35,702 nt of DNA from Bog-159 sp049511415. GTDB taxonomy: Bacteria > Acidobacteriota > Terriglobia > Bryobacterales > Bryobacteraceae. Location of the stretch: positions 1 through 35,702 of the forward strand of contig JBEKYC010000073.1 of NCBI GenBank assembly GCA_049511415.1. Reading direction: 5' to 3'. Both the position numbers and the translations under genes were made by a program. The notes under the pieces were generated by a model, which worked only from the letters and a program-made list of their open reading frames with translations, did no database searches and was not told where the DNA came from. This document shows positions 17,139 through 24,132 of this stretch, one piece after another (position 1 is the stretch's first letter; every line of letters starts with the position of its first letter).

Positions 17139-17630
17139 TTATTTCGAAGTATCGGTCTTGGAGGCGGCCGATCCGACTTCCTTGCTATTGACGGTGGCGG
17201 GCTCCTGGCCGTAGTTCTCGCGCACGACGAGCGACTGGTCCGAAAAGAATGTCCGGGAGCCGGTCGAGCCGAAGACGGCGGGCACCCCAGAGACAGTGTA
17301 GCCCGAGGGTGTGCCGGCTACGGTGAACTTGTAACCCTGCTTGTCGCCGCTGGCGAGATCGCCGCCAATCAGGTCGGCGGCGGAAGCGTTGGAATTTCCG
17401 CTGGCAGGAGGGCCAAGTTCGGTGAGCGACTGCGCGTAGCGGTTGAAGGTGGAATTGTATTGCACCTGCGCGGTGTTGATGGTCTGAATGGCCTTCAGCG
17501 CGGCGGTTTCCTGCGCGTACATTTTGGCTTTGTTCAGCTTGGGCAAAGCCACGGTCACAATGATCAAAATGATCGCGATCACGATCAACAGCTCGATTAA
17601 GGAAAAGCCTTTGCGCCGATTCAAGCTCAT
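17139..17630 (-). CDS. Type IV pilin-like / pseudopilin protein
   Basis: With the ATG at 17630 (AGGAG eight bases upstream) the protein has 163 residues. It has a short basic leader MSLNRRKG, then FSLIELLIVIAIILIIVTVA. That is a textbook class III signal cut after Gly8 by prepilin peptidase, with Phe+1, Glu+5 and a long hydrophobic helix. The mature domain starts with KAIQTINTAQVQYNSTF, the usual alpha-1 helix end and first loop of PilA/GspG-like proteins, then a variable region with GYKFTVAGTPSGYTV. No C-terminal Cys pair is present. It sits 16 bases after kdsA on the same strand; no other pilus genes are in the window, so it may be a major or minor pilin made away from the main cluster. Confidence 0.85.
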   Translation of the reverse strand: MSLNRRKGFSLIELLIVIAIILIIVTVALPKLNKAKMYAQETAALKAIQTINTAQVQYNSTFNRYAQSLTELGPPASGNSNASAADLIGGDLASGDKQGYKFTVAGTPSGYTVSGVPAVFGSTGSRTFFSDQSLVVRENYGQEPATVNSKEVGSAASKTDTSK

Positions 17631-17646
17631 AGACGACACTCCTGTC

Positions 17647-18507
17647 TCACCTATTGTATGACGCTTCGGCGGGCGCAAGCGTGGAACCGGCGGCGAAACC
17701 CGACTTCACCAGGGCGTCGAGAGCGCGCAAGCGGCGCCAGAGCTCCGGCAGCAGATTCAGATGCAGGGCGTTGGCGCCATCGGAGAGGGCCCGCGCGGGC
17801 GCGTCGTGTACTTCCACGAACAATCCGTCGATGCCTACGGCGACGGCGGCGCGCGACAGCGGTTCGATGAATTGCGGCTGGCCGCCAGAGGCGGCGCCAC
17901 CGCCGCTGGGCAACTGGACGCTGTGGGTGGCGTCGAAGATGACGGGCCAGCCGGCCTGGCGCATGATCTGCAAGCCGCGCATATCGACCACCAGGTTGTT
18001 ATACCCGAACGACGATCCGCGCTCGGTCAGCAGCACCTGCGAGTTGCCGGTGGAGGCGACTTTCTCAGCGGCGCGGGCGATATCCTGGGGCGCCACGAAC
18101 TGGCCTTTCTTGATGTTCACGATGCGGCCGGTGCGTCCGGCTTCGAGGAGCAGATCGGTCTGGCGGCAGAGGAAGGCGGGGATCTGGAGAATATCGGCGA
18201 CCTCGGCCACTTCGGCTGCTTGCGCCGGTTCGTGGATGTCCGTCAGGACGGCATAGCCCGCGCGTTTGACGCCGGCCAGGATACGCAGTCCCTCGCGCAG
18301 TCCGGGCCCGCGATAACCGTTGAGGCTGGTGCGGTTGGCCTTGTCGAAGGACGCCTTGAAGACGAACGGGCCGGCGATGGCGCCGATCGCTTGGACCATG
18401 CGATGGACGTGCTCTTCGCTTTCGATGACGCAGGGGCCGGCGATCAGGACCAAAGGCTGGCCGTTCCCGAATTGGGAGAAGCTGATAGGAGGCCTGGACG
18501 GGGTCAT
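17647..18507 (-). CDS. kdsA: 3-deoxy-8-phosphooctulonate (KDO-8-P) synthase
   Basis: This 286-residue enzyme condenses phosphoenolpyruvate with arabinose-5-phosphate, the first committed step to KDO of lipopolysaccharide, in the cytoplasm. Family motifs in order: LIAGPCVIES (21-30), FKASFDKANRTS, GPGLREGL, VLTDIHEP, IPAFLCRQTDLL, NIKKGQF, LLTERGSSFGYNNLVVDMRG, VIFDATHSVQLP and FVEVHDAPARALSDGANA. Cys26 in GPCVIE (instead of Asn) indicates the metal-dependent class. Length is normal. It implies an LPS-bearing outer membrane. The pilin-like gene follows after 16 bases. The start at 18507 is divergent from 18534 with only 26 bases between, so their promoters must overlap. Confidence 0.96.
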   Translation of the reverse strand: MTPSRPPISFSQFGNGQPLVLIAGPCVIESEEHVHRMVQAIGAIAGPFVFKASFDKANRTSLNGYRGPGLREGLRILAGVKRAGYAVLTDIHEPAQAAEVAEVADILQIPAFLCRQTDLLLEAGRTGRIVNIKKGQFVAPQDIARAAEKVASTGNSQVLLTERGSSFGYNNLVVDMRGLQIMRQAGWPVIFDATHSVQLPSGGGAASGGQPQFIEPLSRAAVAVGIDGLFVEVHDAPARALSDGANALHLNLLPELWRRLRALDALVKSGFAAGSTLAPAEASYNR

Positions 18508-18523
18508 CGGTTCGCCCTATAAT
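18495..18523 (+). promoter_or_regulatory. Sigma70-type promoter with almost no leader
   Basis: A perfect TATAAT (18518-18523) lies 17 bases after TGGACG (18495-18500, four of six to TTGACA). Transcription would start about 3-5 bases before the ATG at 18534, which lacks a Shine-Dalgarno sequence. The -35 region overlaps the first codons of divergent kdsA. Confidence 0.6.
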
Positions 18524-18533
18524 CAATAGCACA

Positions 18534-19859
18534 ATGCGAAGCTTATCTGTAGCCGCGGGCCTGCTGGCAGCGATGGTTCTGACGCCCGCCGCCGGCCGAG
18601 CGCAAACGCTGTTCAACACCTTCGGTCCCGGCGAAACATTCCTGGCCGCAGAGCCTGGCGCCTCGGTCGGCGCCGGCGTGTTGGGCGGATTTCCGGTAGC
18701 CGACGGAGGCATCTCGATTGGATATGCTTTCACGCCTACGGCGACTGCGAACCTGTCACGCGTGGATCTGGGCATGTCGTACACCTACGATCCGATGAAG
18801 GCTTCCGGTCCGGCCGATCTGGACATCACGGTCGCGTCGGACGAAGGCGGCCAGCCGGGCGCCACGATCGAGACCATCCAACTCACCGGCGTGCTGGGAA
18901 GCATTCCATCCGCACCGGGTATCGTGTCGGCATATTCGGTAACGCAGCCGCTCTTGCACGAAGGCGTGCAGTACTGGCTGCTGGTGGCGCCGCCCGATCT
19001 GCGCAACACCACGTTCGACTGGCGGATCAGCCCGCAGCAGGGGCTGAAGGTCCCGATGACGAGCAAGCTCGCCGGACCTTACTGGGAAACGGCCAACCTC
19101 AACACGGCCCTGGCGTATGCGGTCTTCGGCACGCAGAACTCCGGCGCACGGGCCAGCGTGGCGGCCGGTGGGTTGGTGGATGCCGCCAGCTTCCGGGCCG
19201 CCATTTCTGCAGGATCGTGGATGACAATCTTCGGCAGCAATCTGTCCTCGACCACGCGGAGCTGGCAGGCAGCCGATTTTGTGGGCAACACATTGCCGAT
19301 CACGCTCGACGGCGTGTCGGTACAGGTGAACGGGTATCCGGCGGCGGTAAGCTATATCAGTCCGGGGCAGATCAATGCGCAGGTGCCCGATGGGGTCGGG
19401 ACCGGGACGGCTACGGTTCAAGTCATCACTCCGGCCGGCGGCAGCGCGCTGGGCCAAGTGGCGGCGCAGGCGTACGCGCCGGGCTTCTTCACGTTCGGGA
19501 GCGGCGGGGCTGTGTTCGTGGCGGCGACGAATGCGGACGGCACAGTGGTGGGTCCCAACCAACCGGCGCATCCGGGCGACATGGTTTCGCTGTATGCGTC
19601 GGGTTTCGGCCCGACCACTCCCGGCGTGGCTTCCGGCCAGATGTTCAGCGGCGCGGCTCCGTTGACGGAGGCGAGTGAACTGACGGTGACGATCGGAAAC
19701 ATCGCGGCGACGGTGCAGTTTGCCGGAATGTCCGCGGCGGGGCTCTATCAGTTCAATCTGGCGGTGCCCAATCTGCCGGATGGCAATCAGCCGGTGGTGG
19801 CACAGATTCAGGGATTTGCCACGCAAACGCCGGTTAATCTTACTGTGCAAAATCAGTAA
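18534..19859 (+). CDS. Secreted protein with TIGR03437 Solibacter C-terminal domain
   Basis: 441 residues with a clear signal peptide (MRSLSVAAGLLAAMVLTPAA, cut near GRAQ). Residues 30-205 form a beta-sandwich-like domain (FTPTATANLSRVDLGMSY, then LHEGVQYWLLVAPP), similar in style to choice-of-anchor domains. From about residue 208 comes the TIGR03437 domain: GGLVDAASFRAAISAGSWMT, IFGSNLSSTTRSW, VNGYPAAVSYISPGQINAQV, APGFFTF, HPGDMVSLYASGFGPTTPG and FAGMSAAGLYQFNLAVPNLP. This domain is strongly associated with Solibacter-type Acidobacteria. Function is unknown; cell-surface location is likely. Translation probably starts on a leaderless mRNA. The 3' end overlaps the convergent FG-GAP gene by 7 bases. 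Confidence 0.9.
   Translation: MRSLSVAAGLLAAMVLTPAAGRAQTLFNTFGPGETFLAAEPGASVGAGVLGGFPVADGGISIGYAFTPTATANLSRVDLGMSYTYDPMKASGPADLDITVASDEGGQPGATIETIQLTGVLGSIPSAPGIVSAYSVTQPLLHEGVQYWLLVAPPDLRNTTFDWRISPQQGLKVPMTSKLAGPYWETANLNTALAYAVFGTQNSGARASVAAGGLVDAASFRAAISAGSWMTIFGSNLSSTTRSWQAADFVGNTLPITLDGVSVQVNGYPAAVSYISPGQINAQVPDGVGTGTATVQVITPAGGSALGQVAAQAYAPGFFTFGSGGAVFVAATNADGTVVGPNQPAHPGDMVSLYASGFGPTTPGVASGQMFSGAAPLTEASELTVTIGNIAATVQFAGMSAAGLYQFNLAVPNLPDGNQPVVAQIQGFATQTPVNLTVQNQ
19840..19859. terminator. Hairpin over second pair of convergent stops
   Basis: TTACTG (19840-19845) pairs perfectly with CAGTAA (19854-19859) around an AT-rich 8-base loop. It includes the plus-strand TAA (19857-19859) and touches the minus-strand TGA (19855-19853). 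Weak stem, no U-tract; a candidate bidirectional transcript end. Confidence 0.35.
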
Positions 19860-20929
19860 AGCACGATGATGCCCTCGGGGCCCGCAGTCACGATCATTTT
19901 GCCACCTACGGCGATCGAGGTTGGCGAACTGCCGGTAGAGAGGCTGCGTGGCGCTTGGAAAGTTCCATCGCCGTTCCCGAGGTAGATGGAGACGGTACCG
20001 GAAACGTCGTTGCAGACGGCTAAGTCGAGCAGGCCATCACCGTTGAGATCGGCGGTCACGATGCCGGCGGGACCGTTTCCAGCGGCGTAAGTGGCGGAGG
20101 GCTGGAACGCGCCGTTGCCTGCGCCGGTCAGGACAGAGACGTCGTTCGAGGCCAGGTTGGCAACTGCCAAATCCACATTGCCACCGGGGATGAATCGACC
20201 GGCGGCCAGCGCAATCGGTTCGATGCCGGTTGGGACACTGGGGCCCAAGCGGAAACTACCGTCGCCGTTACCCAGGAGCACAAGCACTTGCTGCCAGAAG
20301 AGAGCGCCGTTGGTGACGGCCAGGTCCTGGATTCCATCGCCATTGAAATCGGCGGCGGTGATTCCGGTGGGCGCACTGCCCAGGTAAATACTGGGTCCGG
20401 TGGAAAATCTGCCATCGCCGAGTCCCAGCAGGATGGTGACGTCGCCGGAGCCGCTGTTCACGACCGCCAGGTCCGGGTGGCCGTCGCCGTTGAAGTCGGC
20501 AGCCACGATGGCCGAGGGACCGGTGTGCGTGGGGTAGTAGCCGGCGATGTGGAACGAGCCGTCGCCATTGCCAAGCAGGATGGTCACGTTATCGCTCAGA
20601 TTGTTGACTACGGCAACGTCCATTTTTCCGTCATGGTTGAAGTCGGCGACGGCCATGCTCCAGGACCCGTCGGCGCCGACCGGGGTGATGATGGGAGCCG
20701 AGTAGCCGGCCGGAGAGTGCAGCATGACCGCGAGGCTTCCGGGACCCATTTCGCTGCCGTTGAGGACGGCGATATCGAGATTGCCGGCGCCATGGAAATC
20801 GGCCAGATGGACCGAGCGAGCCGAGACTCCGAATTGCAGGGTCGTACGGCTAAGTGGCAAGGTCTGGGCGGGGGCCGGAGCGGCAGCAGCGAAACAGACA
20901 AGAACGCAGCCGAACGACAATTTTGGCAT
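19853..20929 (-). CDS. Secreted FG-GAP/VCBS repeat beta-propeller protein
   Basis: From the ATG at 20929 (AAGGGA about eight bases upstream) the protein has 358 residues. Signal peptide MPKLSFGCVLVCFAAAAPAPAQ, then about seven repeats of 45-50 residues. Each has a calcium-loop motif such as ADFNHDGKMDVAVVNN, ADFNGDGHPDLAVVNS, ADFNGDGIQDLAVTNG or ADLNGDGLLDLAVCND, followed by VTILLGNGDGSF-like strands. This is the integrin-alpha-like seven-bladed propeller used in secreted bacterial proteins for ligand or cell binding. The blade near FIPGGNVDLAVANL has lost its Asp-rich loop. The frame stays open up to 21076, but that part lies in a noncoding repeat. Monocistronic; overlaps the preceding convergent gene at the stops. 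Confidence 0.88.
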   Translation of the reverse strand: MPKLSFGCVLVCFAAAAPAPAQTLPLSRTTLQFGVSARSVHLADFHGAGNLDIAVLNGSEMGPGSLAVMLHSPAGYSAPIITPVGADGSWSMAVADFNHDGKMDVAVVNNLSDNVTILLGNGDGSFHIAGYYPTHTGPSAIVAADFNGDGHPDLAVVNSGSGDVTILLGLGDGRFSTGPSIYLGSAPTGITAADFNGDGIQDLAVTNGALFWQQVLVLLGNGDGSFRLGPSVPTGIEPIALAAGRFIPGGNVDLAVANLASNDVSVLTGAGNGAFQPSATYAAGNGPAGIVTADLNGDGLLDLAVCNDVSGTVSIYLGNGDGTFQAPRSLSTGSSPTSIAVGGKMIVTAGPEGIIVLY

Positions 20930-20991
20930 TTGGTATCCCTTGGTGAGATGGTAGCTTGCGGCTGGCCGGCGGCATAGCGAACTAACGTCCC

Positions 20992-21230
20992 GGCGGTAAG
21001 GTTGGGAGTACCGCCAGTGCCGGTTGGGGGTTGTGCACCCTTGTGCATCGGGGCTTTTGAGAAAAAGCAAAGCCAATTTTGCTGTATGTTATTGATAATA
21101 AGTATATTATATGAGCTATTCGACCTCCGGAAAACAGTACGGGTTGTGCAGAATTGTGCACGATCTGCGTAGTTTTCAGTCCATTGTTCGGTTGACGTTG
21201 GGCTCATCCGGAATCGCCACGTTATTGATG
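20992..21230. repeat. Noncoding tandem unit, copy 1, with TTGTGCA pairs
   Basis: First copy of a unit that starts GGCGGTAAGGTTGGGAG and ends AATCGCCACGTTATTGATG. Inside, TTGTGCA occurs twice at exactly 10-base spacing (21031, 21041) and again twice (21144, 21154). Between the pairs lie AGCAAA-GCCAAT-TTTGCT (a 6-bp hairpin) and an AT-rich palindromic core with TTATTGATAA. The two copies differ by out-of-frame insertions, so conservation is not for protein. Confidence 0.8.
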
Positions 21231-21509
21231 GGCGGTAAGGTTGGGAGCACCGCCGGCGCCGGGTGGGGGTTGTGCACGCTTGTGCATCCGGGAGTTTTGA
21301 AAAAGCAAAGCCAATATTGCTATATATTATTGATAATACATGTCTTATATGATATTTTCGACCTCGGAAAAACGGTCCGGCTTGTGCAGAATTGTGCATG
21401 ATTTGCATAGTTTTCAGTGCATGTTCCGATGACGTCTGGGCCTGAACCGATCACACACTAACACGGAGACTGGCGGGTAGGCATCACGGGAATCGCCAAG
21501 TTATTGATG
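21231..21509. repeat. Noncoding tandem unit, copy 2, with TTGTGCA pairs
   Basis: Directly adjoins copy 1 and repeats its order: GGCGGTAAGGTTGGGAG, TTGTGCA at 21270 and 21280, AGCAA hairpin, palindrome TATTATTGATAATA (21325-21338), TTGTGCA at 21382 and 21392, then AATCGCCAAGTTATTGATG at the end. It carries about 40 extra bases before that end. The distance between pairs (112) is almost the same as in copy 1 (113). Confidence 0.8.
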
Positions 21510-21539
21510 CTTAGCGATTTATTTGATGAATCGGGAGCG

Positions 21540-23354
21540 TTACCGTGGGGCTAGGGCCAAACGGAAGGCGGCCATCTCTTCGCCATTGCGGACGAGCAGG
21601 ATGTCGCCCGCCAGGGCCGGGTGGTTCCAGGTTTTGCCCTCGATGGCTGGGGAGCGGGCAATTTCCTTAAACTGGTCGCTGGCGGCCGCGACGAGGGCCA
21701 ACTCGCCCTCATCGGAGAGCACGAGGAGCAGGTCCTGATCGGGCAAGAGGATGAGCTGGCCATTGCCGTAGCGGCCGCCCTTCCACTTGCGCTGCCCGTC
21801 CTTGAGGTCGATGCAGGAGAGGATGGCACCGTCGAAGCCGAAGGCATGGTCCTGATGCACGACGAAGTCGTTGTAATAAGGCTTGAGACCGGTGGAGGTC
21901 CAGCGATCCGCGACGGTCCAGCCGGCGGGTGCATGGGACACGGCCAGGCGGCGCAAACCAGTTCCGCCGCCGGCGGCCATCAGGATGTCGCCATCCGGAG
22001 TCAGGGCCGGCTGGACGATGCGGACGTCGGACTTCCACGGATACTTCCAAAGCACGGTGCCGTCGGCAGGCGCGACGCTAATGGCGCCGTCACCGCCCAT
22101 CAGCAGGATCTGCGAGGTTCCGCCGATGGTGGCCAGATGGGGGGAACTATAGCCATTGCCTTCGTCGGGCGCGGACCAGCGCGGCTCACCGGTGGCGAGG
22201 GCGTAGGCGGCGAGCTTTCCGTCGACGGCAATGACGACTTCGTCATCGAGGACCAGGGGGGAACTGGCGAAGCCCCAGCCGGGAACCTTTATATGCGTGT
22301 CGGCGGCAGCGTTGCGCGACCAGATGACGGCGCCGTTGCGGGCGTCGAGCGCGTTCAGGATTCCGGTGGCGCCGAAGGTGTAGAGGCGGCCGTTGGCGAG
22401 GGTAGGCGTGGCGCGCGGGCCGGCGCCGGCGTTGGATTCCCAGAAGCGGGCCGGATCGCGATGAGTCCAGACGGGCTTGCCGTTGGTTACGCGGTAGCAG
22501 GCGACGATTTCGTCGCTGCCGCGCTGCTCCTGAGTGTAGAGATAGCCGCCCAGGACCGCGAAAGAGGACCAGCCGGGTCCGATCGGGCGACGCCAAAGCT
22601 GGGTTGGGGGCGTCTGCGACCAATCGGTGGCGATGCGCGTGCCGGGGATAACGGAGTCGCGATGGGGTCCGCGAAAACCGGGCCATCCTGCGCCGGTTTC
22701 GGCAAGGGCGGGAACTGCGGCAGGCTCAGGCGGCGGTGATGGGAGCTTGGCCGGTTCCGCCGGGAGCGTTGCCGGAGCTGAGGGGAGGGACACCGGGGTG
22801 GCGGGCAGCGCGGCCGATTCGTCGGTGCGGGCCAGGAGCCGCTCTTCATGGGTTTTCGACCAGCGCCAGGCAAAATCCGTTAAGACCACACTGCCCATGA
22901 TTCCATTGGTGCGGAGGAGGGCAAACATAAAGCAGGCGATCAGGACAACAGCCGCCATGGCGGGGCGCCGAAGCGGGCCGGAAAGATATTGGGCGGCCAC
23001 TGCCGCAAGCACCAAGGCCAGGCACACGACCGGGATGGCGAACATCGGGAACATCATCCCCATCATTCCGGTGGCAATGGAGACGTCGAGGAGGCGCCAG
23101 GTGGCAGCCAGGGCGACGACGATGAGGAGCAGGGCACCCCAGCGCTCAGACCGTGGGACGCGGCTGAAGAACGCCCACCAGATCAGGATTCCCAACCCAC
23201 AGACGAGTTCACCGAGCATTCCTACGAGGATGGCGTCGGGGTTGATGGCGGGCAGGCCAAACCGGAGCAGCCATTGCAGGATCAGGAGGGCAACACCGGG
23301 CCAGAGCCGGAGGGGCTTATGGGAGGTAGGCGCACCGTTCTGCGCGATGGTCAT
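21540..23354 (-). CDS. Membrane-anchored PQQ-like beta-propeller protein
   Basis: This 604-residue protein has an N-terminal membrane part of about five helices (residues 15-165). A Pro/Ala-rich linker follows (about 178-222), with repeated short PATPVSLPSAPATLPAEP-type segments. Then comes a propeller beginning at WPGFRGPHRDSV, the usual opening of PQQ-binding-like repeat proteins. Blades follow with motifs such as LYTFGATGILNALDARNGAV and LAAYALATGEPRW, and end near 600. Cofactor ligands of true quinoprotein dehydrogenases are not recognisable. It more likely acts as an envelope-facing scaffold or sensor like BamB-type proteins. The start at 23354 lacks a Shine-Dalgarno, and TATCAT lies six bases upstream. 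Confidence 0.82.
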   Translation of the reverse strand: MTIAQNGAPTSHKPLRLWPGVALLILQWLLRFGLPAINPDAILVGMLGELVCGLGILIWWAFFSRVPRSERWGALLLIVVALAATWRLLDVSIATGMMGMMFPMFAIPVVCLALVLAAVAAQYLSGPLRRPAMAAVVLIACFMFALLRTNGIMGSVVLTDFAWRWSKTHEERLLARTDESAALPATPVSLPSAPATLPAEPAKLPSPPPEPAAVPALAETGAGWPGFRGPHRDSVIPGTRIATDWSQTPPTQLWRRPIGPGWSSFAVLGGYLYTQEQRGSDEIVACYRVTNGKPVWTHRDPARFWESNAGAGPRATPTLANGRLYTFGATGILNALDARNGAVIWSRNAAADTHIKVPGWGFASSPLVLDDEVVIAVDGKLAAYALATGEPRWSAPDEGNGYSSPHLATIGGTSQILLMGGDGAISVAPADGTVLWKYPWKSDVRIVQPALTPDGDILMAAGGGTGLRRLAVSHAPAGWTVADRWTSTGLKPYYNDFVVHQDHAFGFDGAILSCIDLKDGQRKWKGGRYGNGQLILLPDQDLLLVLSDEGELALVAAASDQFKEIARSPAIEGKTWNHPALAGDILLVRNGEEMAAFRLALAPR

Positions 23355-23483
23355 AACAGAATGATACTGTCTATCACGAGAATTCGTTCCTTATTTCTTG
23401 CGAAGGCCGGCACGAAGCGGACGGCTGGTATCCCGTCACCGTCCTGTAATGGCCGAGCCGGCGCGCCGAAAGGAACTAGAACC

Positions 23484-24029
23484 ATGACCACGCCACGAAC
23501 AGTCCGTTCGATGAGTTGGACGTTCGGCTTGTTGATCGGCGGGATGTGGATGGCGGAGGTTCTCATCGGAAACCTGGGTGGGACGCCGGTCCTGGGTAAT
23601 ATCCGAGAGTTCCGCCCGCGGATCTACGCGATGGCGTCCTGGTGCGCGCTAGGCGCGGTGGTAGTCGCTGGACTTGGCGGGCTGGTGGCGGCGCATGAAA
23701 CCGGCAGCATCGGCGCGGCGCTCCGGGTAGGAATTTGGAGCGGCGTGATCAGCGGAGCGATCACCTGCGTGACGATCCTGAGCGTTACGCTCCTGTTTCA
23801 CGATGCCCTGATGAAGGAATCGTCGAACATCCGCGAATTCGCACTGAGCGCGCATCGCCCGCCTACCGGCGCCGAATTGTCGGCTTTCCTCTATTGGGAC
23901 GCGTTTGGCGGCGGCGTCAACCATCTGTGGATCGGGCCTCTGCTGGGCGTCACGATCGGCGGTGTGGGGGCGGTTATCGGAAAGTTTGTGCGCCGCAGCC
24001 GTGCGTCAGTGAGGGGACTGTCCCGTTAA
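23484..24029 (+). CDS. Small integral membrane protein, unknown function
   Basis: With the ATG at 23484 (AAAGGA about ten bases upstream) the protein has 181 residues and four hydrophobic segments: FGLLIGGMWMAEVLIG (about 14-30), MASWCALGAVVVAGLGGLVA (about 49-68), VGIWSGVISGAITCVTILSV (about 82-102) and IGPLLGVTIGGVGAVIG (about 151-167). A short basic tail follows. The frame is open much further upstream, but those codons run antisense through the PQQ gene. I recognise no family. It lies 103 bases before the ADOP permease on the same strand and might serve with it. Confidence 0.7.
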   Translation: MTTPRTVRSMSWTFGLLIGGMWMAEVLIGNLGGTPVLGNIREFRPRIYAMASWCALGAVVVAGLGGLVAAHETGSIGAALRVGIWSGVISGAITCVTILSVTLLFHDALMKESSNIREFALSAHRPPTGAELSAFLYWDAFGGGVNHLWIGPLLGVTIGGVGAVIGKFVRRSRASVRGLSR

Positions 24030-24132
24030 CGGACAAACGAATCCGAAATCGAACGCCGCTCTGCGAGCCGGTGGTGTCGAATCGGCAACTTGGCGGTGGC
24101 ACGCCGGGTGCATACTAAAAAGAGAGAACATT

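Noticed and set aside
20608..21408. Minus-strand open frame of 266 codons across the repeats
   Set aside because: It reads the noncoding units and then runs out of frame inside the FG-GAP gene; the two unit copies are in different frames in it.
20992..21509. CRISPR-like array suggested by repeated TTGTGCA
   Set aside because: Repeats are only 7 bases, paired at 10-base spacing, with conserved rather than unique sequence between them, and there are no cas genes.
22989..23483. Upstream extension of the small membrane protein
   Set aside because: It is antisense to the PQQ-type gene, hydrophilic and Arg/Gly-rich; the ATG at 23484 has a ribosome binding site.
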